From Antrodiella citrinella (lineage: Eukaryota; Basidiomycota; Agaricomycetes; Polyporales; Steccherinaceae), in NCBI GenBank assembly GCA_004802725.1, contig SGPM01000273.1:1-37275 (forward strand): a DNA stretch of 37,275 nt. Reading direction: 5' to 3'. The notes under the pieces are model-generated. The model was not told the origin of the DNA. It saw nothing but the letters and a program-made list of their open reading frames with translations, and did not search any database. Below are positions 21,672 through 31,930 of the stretch, piece by piece; the stretch's first letter is position 1, and every line of letters begins with the position of its first letter. Made by a program: the position numbers and the translations under genes.

Positions 21672-22648
21672 ATGATGGTCGCGACAACGCCCACGACGCC
21701 CGTACACGAAGAGAAACAGTACCTTGATCTCATTCGCACCGTTCTCGATACCGGCGCCGTCCGTCCAGATCGCACCGGCACTGGCACTCTCTCACTTTTC
21801 GCTCCGCCCTCCTTCCGATTCTCTCTGACCGACTCAACGCTTCCCCTGCTCACGACCAAACGCACGTTCCTTCGCGGCATCGTGGAAGAGATCATCTGGT
21901 TCATCCACGGCGCGACAGACTCCAAACAACTGTCCGAAAAGGGAGTGAAGATCTGGGACGGGAACGGGTCGAAAGAGTTTCTGGAGAAAAGGGGCTTGGG
22001 ACATCGGAGAGAAGGAGATCTAGGCCCTGTGTATGGGTTTCAGTGGCGGCATTTTGGTGCCGAGTATGAGGACTGCGAGACGGACTATAGCGGGAAGGGT
22101 GTAGACCAGCTGAAGGAGTGTATACGGAAGATCAAGGAGGATCCTACTGATCGCAGGATCATCCTCAGTGCATGGAATCCAGCAGGTTCGTCGCGTCAAT
22201 ATCCTACATACAATGATGCTCATTCAACTCGACAGACATCCCGCTCATGGCACTCCCACCTTGCCATATGATGTGCCAATTCTACGTCCATCTCCCGCCT
22301 GCCTCCGACTCATCCGCCAAGCCCGAGCTCTCTTGTCTGATGTACCAACGCTCAGCCGACCTCGGACTCGGGATTCCATTCAATATCGCATCGTACGCGC
22401 TCCTCACACACATGATCGCGCACGTCACCGGAACGACCGCACGCGAGCTCGTCATCCAGCTTGGCGATGCGCATGTATACAGAGACCATGTAGAAGCGTT
22501 GGAGGTGCAGCTGCAGCGCGAGCCGAAGCCGTTTCCGAAGTTGAGGTGGAAGCGGGAGGTAGAGGACATTGACGATATCACGAGCGAGGACTTCGTTGTG
22601 GAGGGTTATGATCCTCATCCGAGTATTGCGATGAAGATGAGTGTATGA
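21672..22648 (+). CDS. TMP1: Thymidylate synthase
   Basis: Two exons, 21672-22185 and 22236-22648, give 308 residues, the usual fungal length. The enzyme converts dUMP and 5,10-methylene-tetrahydrofolate to dTMP and dihydrofolate. Motifs in order: [13 protein letters not shown] (folate/phosphate loop), [55 protein letters not shown], the nucleophile in PPCHMMCQF (Cys181), [20 protein letters not shown], and [14 protein letters not shown]. The second exon ends PSIAMKMSV, as usual. The first ATG, in [18 protein letters not shown], was chosen; the next codon is also Met. The intron donor is GTTCGT. Three MCB elements directly upstream point to G1/S expression. Its stop lies 80 bp from that of the convergent TupA-like gene. 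Confidence 0.97.
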
Positions 22649-22728
22649 TATGTATATGAGTGTGTATTATGACTGTATGGTACATTGGATTTCACTTCTT
22701 TCGAGGGAAGCATGTCCCTCTGCTCTTC

Positions 22729-23987
22729 CTAGTTTGTCACTGCTGGCGCGTACAACGGCTCCCCCCTCCTCTCGAACTCGCGCACAATCTTCTGTCCACC
22801 ATCCACCGTAAGCAGCCACTGCATGAACTCCTTCACAAGAACCTTATCCCCAGGTTCAGTGCTTACTAGCGCATGACACTGACTGTACAGTTCGGGCGCA
22901 TCGTCAGAGCCCTGTTTGAAGACCGTCATAGCCTTTGTGACTTCGTCGGGGCTTGAGAGCCATGATCCACGGTCAGAGAGGGTGTATTCGGAGAGGGCTG
23001 ATGCGGCCTGCAGGGCCTGCGCCGGGAACATCGGGTATTGGTGGTACCACGATGAGTAGGCTAGTGCCCATGGGACCTTGCGGGCATGTTTGAGTAACTG
23101 TACGCGAGAATAAAACGAAGATTCACGTTACCTGACCGATGGCAATAAATTGCTCGCTCTCTTTGATGTTTGTTGCGCTCTTATCAAACCGAGACAAGAA
23201 GCGTGTAGGTGGACGGACTGCGGGGTCGGGAGGGAGCTACAAGACATCGGTGAGATCGTGTTATGCATTCAAATCCGTGACACACGTACCGCAACGTCGG
23301 TGTTTCCAGCAGCGACAATCTTGTTGAACATATCCGCCACACTGTCGTTTTCTGGCGATAGGTTGGCTGGATTGGAGTTCGGTCCAGCGAGGAGGAAGTG
23401 ATCCTACATCGCACGTCGTTCAGGTGTTTGTATCTGGAAGGGTATACTTATGACAGACTCACATAGAAAATGAGTACTCTTTCGGAAACGGCACCCCTTC
23501 TTACCAACGCCAACTCTGCCGCCTTGTTATAGGTGAAGGCAACATCGACATATTTGGCAGCGACGTATTGCAGACTCTGAGTAGTATCACCAAGATACCA
23601 TTCCACCTACGCATCAGATAGATCAGTACACACTCACCAAGGACATCACTGTACGTACTTTGAAAGGTTCGGAACCCTTGGCAACTTGATCTTGGATAAA
23701 CGCGTTCGCCCATGAGCCTATAAGCCCCACCTGTCCTGCGCCACCGTTGGATATGCGTAGACGGACAGTCTTAGCATCAGGGAATCCACCATCGTATACG
23801 ACCTGTGGGACCAGCCCAGAAATGTTGGCGGATGATGATGTGGGCCCTGTCGATCCTAGGACGAGATTTTCAGGGTCATTTTCAGTCTGCAGCGATACGT
23901 CAGCTTGCCTGTCAGAGAGTAATCTCAGAAAGAGGTCAATGATCAATTTCAAAGCGAAACGTACGTGTGGACAACTAAATCGGTCAT
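22729..23987 (-). CDS. TupA-like substrate-binding (PBP) domain protein
   Basis: Minus-strand exons are 23987-23965, 23908-23659, 23606-23463, 23403-23290, 23236-23132 and 23097-22729, giving 334 residues. The order of conserved blocks matches bacterial-type tungstate/molybdate-binding proteins: LRISNGGAGQVGLIG near 65-80, EPFKVEWYLGDTTQSLQYVA, VDVAFTYNKAAELALVRRG, IFYDHFLLAGPNSNPANLSP, RFDKSATNIKESEQFIAIG, WYHQYPMFPAQAL and a final FMQWLLTVDGGQKIVREF. In bacteria this is the periplasmic component of an ABC oxyanion importer. Here no signal peptide or membrane helix is seen and no transporter is next to it, so oxyanion binding in the cytosol is inference. The first coding exon is only 23 nt; a longer N-terminus from a missed upstream exon is possible. 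Confidence 0.8.
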
Positions 23988-25304
23988 GACCGTCGAGTTG
24001 CAGTGGTCAGTGATACGAAAAGCTCAGAGAAAGAGCTCTTTCGAGCTCAAGTATGTATCTGCTGCCTATGTAGTGGCCACACGGTGGACATAAAGGACAG
24101 AACAGTTATCTGATAGAGCACGAGGCGTGGAACCGGTAGATCGCTTCTTGCAGAGGAACAGGGCCTGGAGGGAAAGTAAAAGTACAGAGCGTGTACTAGC
24201 AGTACGTCAGATCGATAGCCCAGAGGACCCAGGCAAGGTCCCCACTTCCATACCTGCTCACATCGCCGTCAAAGTCCAAGGATAAGAGCCACTGCAGATC
24301 AGAATGACCCAAGGGAGTGTCTCCAAAATAAAAGTTCTAGCTCGGCGTCCTTCGAAGTAGAAGAGGAACCCATAATGCACCGTGTCAGATGGAGAACTGC
24401 TGACCTCTCTTCGTATGCTTTCATACGAGTCAGATAGATAGTCATGATCTGAGGGGTTTTGTGAGTACGTAGCTGTGTAATGTGATTGGGTGAATTCACC
24501 TTCCTGTACAGCGAGGTGGTTCTCCCGTGAACTGGCACAAGGCTTACGAGAGCAGCTAGCATGCTATGGCGATATCGCACATCTTGCTTACAAGTCAGAT
24601 TCTCAGATCCGTGGAATCGTGACTGAAACAGTCTCGGCGATATAGAATGACATTGACGGACTGTGTGCAACAATGTGGTTAAAAAGAAAGAGGCGAGGAT
24701 CACGAAGCGAAGCGCCGATTCGCGCGCCTGAGTCACGAGCAGATATTCAATTCAAAACCAATCCATGTACAAAAGTCGTACTGTATCCTATACAAAACGA
24801 GATCCCAGTATATACATAACGAAGATCCGTACAGACCAATCCAGGACAGAGTCGTAACAAAGAAGTAACAGAAACCGAGGCACAGTCCGGCCCATACTAC
24901 TGTACATCCTAGTAAGACATCCAGTCACAAATCGAAATGAGAAAAAAAAAGAAACAGTCCTAGATCCAATACAAATCGAGAGGTAGTAGATGAAACCGAG
25001 TCCGTACATAAGTATATGATCCAGTTACAAATCGAAGCAAAAGAAATGAAGCGAACCTACATGTTTTTGGATTATATGTCGAGAAGGTCTTCCTCCGATC
25101 CACACCGACCACCGACCACCACCACCCATTCACGCGAACTCTTCCCCCGACGTTGTACTTGATCCAGATGCCCAACGTGAGAAGTACGGGTCGGAAGGGA
25201 AGAGCCCTCAAGGGACCGCGTATGCGTGAACGTGGAGGGGTTCTTGAGGAGCGCAAGAGATCGCCGCCAAGCCAAAGCCACAAGAGAGAACTCGTAGTGT
25301 GCTA
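23988..25304. other. 1.3-kb intergenic stretch without a recognised gene
   Basis: Frames here are short, mostly lack ATG starts and show no family features. The right part (about 24770-25060) is AT-rich and carries degenerate direct repeats. It probably includes the promoter of the TupA-like gene and the 3' end of the membrane-protein gene. Confidence 0.5.
24921..25036. repeat. Degenerate direct repeats with ACAAATCGA core
   Basis: CCAGTCACAAATCGAA at 24921 and CCAGTTACAAATCGAA at 25021 are exactly 100 bp apart and differ at one base. A third ACAAATCGA lies at 24971. Related words (ACAAAACGAGATCC at 24791, GAAACCGAG twice) suggest an old tandem duplication. Confidence 0.45.
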
Positions 25305-26926
25305 TTAGCGTGAGACAACAACAGCGTAAAGCGGCCTGCCATACCGCTGAGCCCACCAGGCAAGGAAGGCGTGGTTCATCGAGTCGCCGTTGTCGAACGG
25401 AAGGGGTGCCAACACCGGGATGGATCGCTGGAACGTCGCGGGCCGGAGAGAACGAGCCTTGGAGACGACGAAGCAGTCCAGTGATGGGTACTCGTTGGTG
25501 AACCGGAGCTCGGGCGACAGGATGCGGTCGAGATGTCCTTGGAAAGCCGACTTGCGGGTGTACGGAAGGTCCGCCTTCAGGGAGCGTCGATGGGCCTTGG
25601 TCGTCAAAGATGCGGCAGAAATAGCGAGCGAGGGGAACTCTTGAACGTCGAGGTTGTGGATGACCGGAACGCACAAGTTGGCCGAGAGAGTCGGTGGAGC
25701 GGACTCTTCAGACTTGGCGGAATCGACGACAGTGGCGGGAAAAACAGTAGCCGACGATGAGGATTCTTGAACCTCGGTGACATCGTCGATAGTGACTGGG
25801 AGAGCTGTAGCCGTGAGCTGCGCGAGTGCCTGTCGTTCTGCCTCGTACGTTGCCTTTCGCTTGGCCCGAGCGTTCTTGGACCGCCATCCTCCAGAGTGTC
25901 GCTTCTTCGAGACTACAGAAGTCTCTGCAGCTTGAGTAGCCTGAGTCGAAGTGATAGCTGCCTTAGCCTGAACCGCCTGAGCCGTAGATGTCTGAGACGC
26001 CTGAGGGATGTCCTGAATCAAAGTTGCCGTTGCCTGAGTAGTACCGTTGTTGTCCTGAAGAGCCGCAGCTTCACGCAGTTTCCTGGATCTGGCGTGTCTG
26101 CCGCCGCGTCGCGTGCGCTTCTTTTGTTTCACGTCGTCAACCTTGGGGTCCTGTCGATCATATGAGCAACGAAGACGGCGAAGACAGCGAAGACAGCGAA
26201 AAGACTCACCATGACCTGCATGGACACCACGGATTCTATGCCGACAAGACCTGCCACGAACCAGACGAGCGAACCCCGGATACGACACGAAAGACGCTCA
26301 AACCAGCCGCATGACGCGCTCAGCGCAGCCAATACGAACGTGGCAAGCAGAACAGTCGCGAACGTACCGAAGAACACTCTGGAGGTAGAAGTCCGGGAGA
26401 CGATGGACTTCAGGGCAGACGAGACGGACTCGGAGGTTGACGTTGACGTTGACGTTGAAGACGAGGACGAGGACAAGGACAAAGTGACCGATGACGAGGG
26501 AACCTGGGAGGCGACAGGAGTGGTGACGACGTCAGAGAGGGCGATAGGACCGACGGGGAACCAACCACAGATGTCCGCGGACTCGGACTCGACAGTGACA
26601 AGGGCGACTTCTATGGTGGGGCGGACAGCGAGCGCAGTGGTGGTAGGGACGATGACCGAGGGGACCACGGCGGGACGGCGAACAAACACCGAGTGGGCGT
26701 CGAAGGGCACGGCAGAGATCGAATTGAAGAAGCTCGACGAGGCGACCTGGACGAGGGCTTGGGGCGCAGGGCGAATTCCGAGATCGATGAGACCAGAGAT
26801 GAACCAGAAGACCGGGATGTTGACCAATTCCAAGACCTGAACGGGGACGAGAGCGGCGATCGAAAGCATGTTGACGAAGCTCAGGACCGCCGCCGCACCT
26901 GCATAGAGCAGGTAGAAGATGAACAT
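25305..26926 (-). CDS. Unrecognised multi-pass membrane protein with basic Ala/Gln-rich C-terminal domain
   Basis: Minus-strand exons are 26926-26210 and 26150-25305, giving 520 residues. The family is not recognised. The N-terminus (MFIFYLLYAGAAAVLSFVNM, then FWFISGLIDLGI) holds two or three hydrophobic segments. A Val/Ser/Thr-rich stretch ends in TSTSTSTSE, then helices near 184-203 (VFFGTFATVLLATFVLAALS) and 219-235. After the splice comes KQKKRTRRGGRHARSRK, an Ala/Gln/Thr repeat-like region, and KKRHSGGWRSKNARAKRK. The tail contains QEFPSL and ends WWAQRYGRPLYAVVVSR. The 59-nt intron is GTGAGT...ACAG and phase 0; reading through it would stop soon after. A start codon upstream of 26926 in the same frame is GTG and was not used. 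A TATA box lies at 27061-27070. Confidence 0.62.
26171..26197. repeat. Three 9-bp repeats inside an intron
   Basis: GAAGACGGC, GAAGACAGC and GAAGACAGC lie back to back and make up 27 of the 59 nt of the intron of the membrane-protein gene. Confidence 0.7.
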
Positions 26927-27060
26927 GATGATGAGGGAGGGTGTTGAGAGAAGTGAGAGACTGAGTTGCTGTGAAGCTAGGTTGCTGTTAGGCAGGGGGT
27001 GCACTGGTAGATGCGGCGCGAAGTCAAGATGCGTGGAGAGGAAAATGCGGGGAATCGAGG

Positions 27061-27070
27061 TCTTTTATAC
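27061..27070 (-). promoter_or_regulatory. TATA box of the membrane-protein gene
   Basis: Read on the minus strand the site is GTATAAAAGA, 135 bp upstream of the ATG at 26926. Confidence 0.5.
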
Positions 27071-28454
27071 CTGAAATTTCGAACCATGTCAGCCTCCAAA
27101 CCACCTTCCTTTTGTGGGTCGTCGATTGCCTGAAATGGATATGGAGGCTGACGATCGTGCTTCTTTCTGTGAAGAGGCTGACCAGCTCGTCCTCTGTGGC
27201 GTACGCCGTGTACGCCCATCGATTTTCCTGGATAATGAGCAAAGTTAGACAGCAGAATTGAAAATTGACATGCATAGAATATACTTCGGGTCGAAACGGC
27301 GTGAATTGCGCTCATGCATTCGCGTAGTACGCAGGAGTAGCTAACGACCACCGCCCTGGAGGTCGATTACTTCGAAACCCTCAGATAAGACAAGCCCTCT
27401 GAAAACAACCGGGAAGTCAAACTAATACGTGCCGTGTATTTCGGACGTTGGATGTAAGACATGTAAGGCTTGAATATCAATACGCACGCCATGCATATGT
27501 TGTCAAGTTTGCAGCCCGCGACCCCGCGGTGCTGTACATTCGTCGTCAGCCCAACAAAACACGGCATATGAGTATGAATATGCTCACGTCTAACTTGAGC
27601 CAGCGAAGCACTGTGCGTTTTGTCAACAAATCATAAAAGCACTTCGCCTTCAAGTTTACACCACCTCAGGGCTGAGGCTCAGTGTCAGATTTACACAGTG
27701 TGCCTCCTTCAGACCATGAATACATCGGGCGGGACACAGGGAACGTGTAAGTACTGGCTGTAGAGAATGGCATGGTTTGCATTTGGTTTGCATCAACACA
27801 AGCAGATTGGCCCGACCGCCGTGACAGACAGTACTAGTCGCGCGCTGGCGACAACTCAAAACCGCGGTCGGCAACTTCCGCATCATCCAAACTCCGACAG
27901 TCAATCTTGATTGTGATGATTCCGACCTGTCACCTGGCCCATTCGCTCATTCTATGTACGCCGTCGTGCGCCAATGCCAGGTGATGGTAGTGAGTATGTA
28001 TAGTAGTAGATAGATCTTGTAGAAGAGTGTACATGAATGAAAGACGGTGGGCGATAGCCCGCGAAAGCGGACCATCGACACCGAGCGTACGAAACCGACA
28101 AACTGGGAAAACTAGCCCGAGCGAGGGTGGGATGGGACAAAAAAGGAGGGCTGGGAGGGACAGAACTAACATGAGTGAGACAAAATACTCACAAGCGTTG
28201 TTGATCTCTCTCGCAACGAGCTTTGATCCCCTGCGTTACGTCGGAATTGAACACTTGGTGCCGGAGGAGTGAGACAGGCGAAGTTGAATATTTCACGGCC
28301 GTGAAAAGCTGGCTTTGTAATGGCCGCGCAAGCAATGGTGTTTGTTCAAAGAACAAAAGGAGGTCATACAGGAGGGGAAGGTGGGTGGTCGAAGCAGGCC
28401 GTACACAGCTAATCAGACTGCTGGTACGGCGATGGTAGAGAGGAAGAGGTACGT

Positions 28455-28524
28455 TGGCGTTTTAGCGCCCTCCGTCTAACGTAGACTACATTCTAGGTAG
28501 TGCTCGTACCTCACGCGACCTAGA
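28455..28524. other. Cluster of three small inverted repeats
   Basis: In 70 bp there are GGCG/CGCC (28456-28459, 28466-28469), GTCTA-ACG-TAGAC (28474-28486), and TCTAGGT/ACCTAGA (28492-28498, 28518-28524). Each can form a short hairpin. No known RNA family is recognised. Confidence 0.35.
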
Positions 28525-30122
28525 CTCACAACTTTCTTGGTCAAGTACAGCTATAGTGGCTGGATGAGCCTGTCGAACGTAAGTGATCGATCCTATTATT
28601 GTGACGTTGCAATGAGAATTTCTTGACCGTCATTCGGAACCCTCAGGCAACAGGTGTCAAAGCCGTTTTAGGCAATGTTATAGGAACTTCATCATGGGTT
28701 CCCCTATGTCGTATTTCACGGGTGCGATCCCTGAGCTAGACATACAGCTATGCAGCATGCTGCAAAGTTTATATTCGTCGGAGATCCTGCTCCTATTCCC
28801 GGTCGGAGGTCAGTGCAAGAGTCACCCCCGCGGTACGCTGGGACAAGACGAGCTCACGGCTTTACCAGATATTACCGGCTCTCGTGGATACTCTAAGCAC
28901 TATGTAGTGCCGCTCGGCGACCATCTAAAGTGCGGCACTCAGCGCTCAGCAGCAGCGCACAAAAAACAAGGGATAAAATCCAGCAGACGCCAATACAGAC
29001 ATTTTTCCCGTCGTGCATGAAAAGGATCCCGGCTTCGAGTACGGGAATATCGCTTGATGCCCGCATAAGCACGCTCGAGTCCGGGATTCGCAGATAGAAT
29101 AGAACAGCGGCTCTCGACGGTCTTGTCGCAAACCCTACGGAGCAGGTGTTAGCGCAACAATGATTGCCTGCCCATCGTTTCCGCGGCTCGACAGTTCCGC
29201 TGGACAATCTGACTTGGTATCGTATGGAGCTTCTCCCAGGCACTCCTCCGCCTGTGTTTGACGGATTGGCGTGAGACCGTCCGCAGACCTGTTGCACTCA
29301 CTCACACAATGGGATGCCCGACAGGCTGTGCCTTTGCATTGAAGGTGGGACGCCCGCCACACCGCCGTTGTCAACCCCGGGCCGACGGGTCCGCACGCCT
29401 TGAAGTGGCGCACGTTTCGTTTCGTTACATTCATCCCAGGCTCTGGTGAATGAACTCCGTCTTGTGCGGTCTTGATCGGTTGCAACAATACGCTGGATAA
29501 TCGGAAACCATTTTCGGTGAGCATTTCGATCACATCCTATTGCTTTTGTCGTAGTATTTACCTTGGTCAGCCTTTGCCTTAATTCGCATAGACCAAGAGC
29601 ATCGCATTCAAGGGGACAGATGCAGCCAGCAGATTATCCATTCGCCACATTTCGACCCTGCACCAACTTGTGTTAGAACGACACTCTTTCGGGTGGTGAT
29701 GACGTTCTCTGGCAGTGATATGTAACATCCGGTTACTCTGTTATGTTTCAAACGCCTTTCACACACATCGGATTGGAATAACGCCGGAAACCTCTAGCAT
29801 CCAGTAGCCCTGGCACATTGCGAAATATTGTTCCATCCCCAATCAGGAGAAAATAGTATGATCCCGCGTACATATGATCCATCTTATTCTTTGTCTTCGT
29901 TTGGTAGGTTGAAATTTCTCGTTTTGGTCGTCTCGACTTTATTGTAATACTCATATTTTCCACCTCTAGAATGGTTGATGAGCACGCGAGCTGGGCGCAC
30001 GTTTCGGTGAAGACTGTATCATGCCGTAATGTTCATCGCGGCGGATAACATAGGTCAGTTTTGTTGAAGTGTTTCTACTGCAATGCTGACGCCAAGTTAT
30101 TCGTTCAAGTGCCCGGACCTCG

Positions 30123-30130
30123 TATATAAG
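30123..30130 (+). promoter_or_regulatory. TATA box of the sesquiterpene synthase
   Basis: TATATAAG lies 86 bp upstream of the ATG at 30216. Confidence 0.6.
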
Positions 30131-30215
30131 GCTGCAAAAAGTTGCGTTCAAAAGCACCAGAACAATCGTATCAAACTTTCTTTGCAGTCTTCACTTCCCA
30201 ACAACCATCTTCAAC

Positions 30216-31505
30216 ATGCTTTTGAACCGTCTCCTCGCCGCGAATATCAACGTTCCCTCTGTGTGCTACGAGGAATCAGACCTGCACGCCGAGCACCTTG
30301 ATGCTAAGCATGAGGCGCACTCCGAGTATGTTGTCCTCGTTCCTTGTACTTGGTCCTTGTGTCTGAAGTTCTTCTACAGCATCGATTATTCTTCTGACTC
30401 GGATAGCTCCAGTACGGAGGATGTAGTGAGTTTTAGGAACTTGATAGGTCTTAGTATCGAGCTGACCTTCAAGCAGGAACAGGAGAACTATGCCACCCTC
30501 GCTCGTAGCGCGATTCTCGATTACTTCGAGAATACCCGAGTCCACGAGCACTTCGGGTCCTTGACCCCTCATCCGGATGTCGAGAGGCAGATGAGGGAGC
30601 GAATCGCTTCCTTCAATTTGGGCATTGCGCCAAAGGTCCTCGAGCGTTACACCCAAACCGGACTTGACATTGTCGCCACCGCGTTCCGTCATACCCCGCA
30701 TGACGCGCAGGTCCTTTCCGCCATCTGCACATTCTGCACAGCCGCGTTTGACGACGGCGTTGTCAGCATGGAGGCCTCTCTCCAGTTCACCCAAAGGTTC
30801 ATCGACCGAGTCCCCCAGCTCCACCCCCTCCTCGACCTCTACGTTGACACGATGGTGAAGATGAGGGGTCCCTACGCAGGCTACAGCGCCAGCGCCATGG
30901 TTGCCAACTGCTTGGACTTTGGCAATGCCGAGATGTTCACAAGGGAGGCGGGTGCGCTCGACCTGGGTCCTGATTCGGGAGCGTACATCGAGTACATGAG
31001 AATGAAGGAAGGGTTCTCTGACTGCTATGCTTGTTTCATCTGGCCTCACGCGACATGCCCCGACTCCAAACGCTTCATCCAGGCCATCTAGTGAGTTGGC
31101 AATCTCTTCTGCCTTTATATGCAACGTGCTGATCTTCTGTGGCATTCTAGTGGCGCAGCCAATTTCATCAACGTTGTCAAGTGAGTCTTCTTTCCGCAAT
31201 ATTATTCCCCCACCTACTCACCGTTCATTTACGATCACAGCGACATGTTCTCGTTCTATAAGGAAGAAAAGGCGGGCGAAACGTGGACTTATGTGCACAA
31301 CTTCGCCAAGGTCCATGGTCTTACCATTCCTGAAGCCCTTCAAAATGTCAAGGAACAGGCGATCGCCGTCGTCAGGCGCATTCGAAATGTCCTCGGAGAG
31401 GGACCTGAACGTGAGGCATGGGAAAGCTTCGCCGCGGGTTACACGCAGTTCCATCTGATGACTGCACGCTATCAGCTGAAAGAAATTCTTCCTGAGTACT
31501 TCTGA
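30216..31505 (+). CDS. Sesquiterpene synthase, trichodiene synthase (TRI5) family
   Basis: Exons are 30216-30325, 30380-30425, 30477-31090, 31151-31180 (a 30-nt microexon) and 31241-31505, giving 354 residues. Class I terpene cyclases of this family ionise farnesyl diphosphate with Mg2+ and fold it into a sesquiterpene. The Asp-rich motif is FDDGVVSME (D144, D145). The NSE triad is NDMFSFYKEE (N267, S271, E275), built across the last splice. The RY pair is in TARYQL (R343, Y344). Spacing of DD to NSE (123 residues) fits trichodiene synthase (D100 to N225). The N-terminal Ser/Asp run SSDSDSSSTED is variable. Intron 30426-30476 has GTGAGT, a CTGAC branch and AAGCAG acceptor, but is in frame without a stop, so it may sometimes be retained. 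No P450 or other tailoring gene is adjacent. The product cannot be predicted. Confidence 0.92.
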
Positions 31506-31930
31506 AACAGACTTTGACTGACTTATTCTTCCATGTTGTTGTATTTTAATCATTCGAACCCATTACTTCCTTACTTGTACTACGTCCTTCGTATTCAATG
31601 TTTGTATTAGTGTTCGCCATGCCCTCTCTCCTTCCCTCCCATCACGTTATCCTGTTGTCATTCTACTATGTTTTCGTCACACACTGCTGTCCATGTTTTG
31701 ATATAACACAAATACTATGCATCCATGTTTCATTGAACTCGAAGGATGGTGCACTGCTTTCGTCAGCATTTCTTCGTGACGCAACATCCGCGCTCAGATC
31801 CAGATCGCCTGCCAGCAGTAACGGTGACGGGTTAAACAGGCTTGCTCATTCACCCATCTCGTTCTCATTGGCGAGGTACATTTTCTCGTTTTCGTGGAGG
31901 TAGTGTGCGATACTGACTTGGATTCAAATC
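31506..31930. other. Intergenic region between sesquiterpene synthase and F-box gene
   Basis: Pyrimidine-rich sequence holding the 3' end of the terpene gene and the F-box gene promoter. Nothing else is recognised. Confidence 0.5.

Larger units (their letters stand above)
26927..30215. other. 3.3-kb stretch without a convincing gene
   Basis: No reading frame here shows a family motif, plausible splice chain or good start, on either strand. It should include the promoters of the membrane-protein gene (left) and the sesquiterpene synthase (right). A cluster of small hairpins lies at 28455-28524. No tRNA, transposase or reverse transcriptase was recognised. A decayed mobile element cannot be excluded. 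Confidence 0.45.

Noticed and set aside
24299..25009. Minus-strand hydrophobic frames
   Set aside because: One lacks an ATG, the other arises from AT-rich repeats, and neither resembles a known family.
25072..25674. 200-residue minus-strand frame overlapping the end of the membrane-protein gene
   Set aside because: It is an alternative frame of the same strand with Arg/Pro-rich random composition and no motif.
26211..26840. 209-residue plus-strand frame with an EVDVDVDVEDEDEDKDK run
   Set aside because: Low-complexity antisense of the Ser/Thr repeats in the membrane-protein gene. Its start coincides with that gene's splice site rather than a promoter.
28694..29533. Open frames of about 110-135 residues on both strands
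   Set aside because: No conserved motif, no splice-supported extension and poor starts. They overlap one another and look like chance frames.
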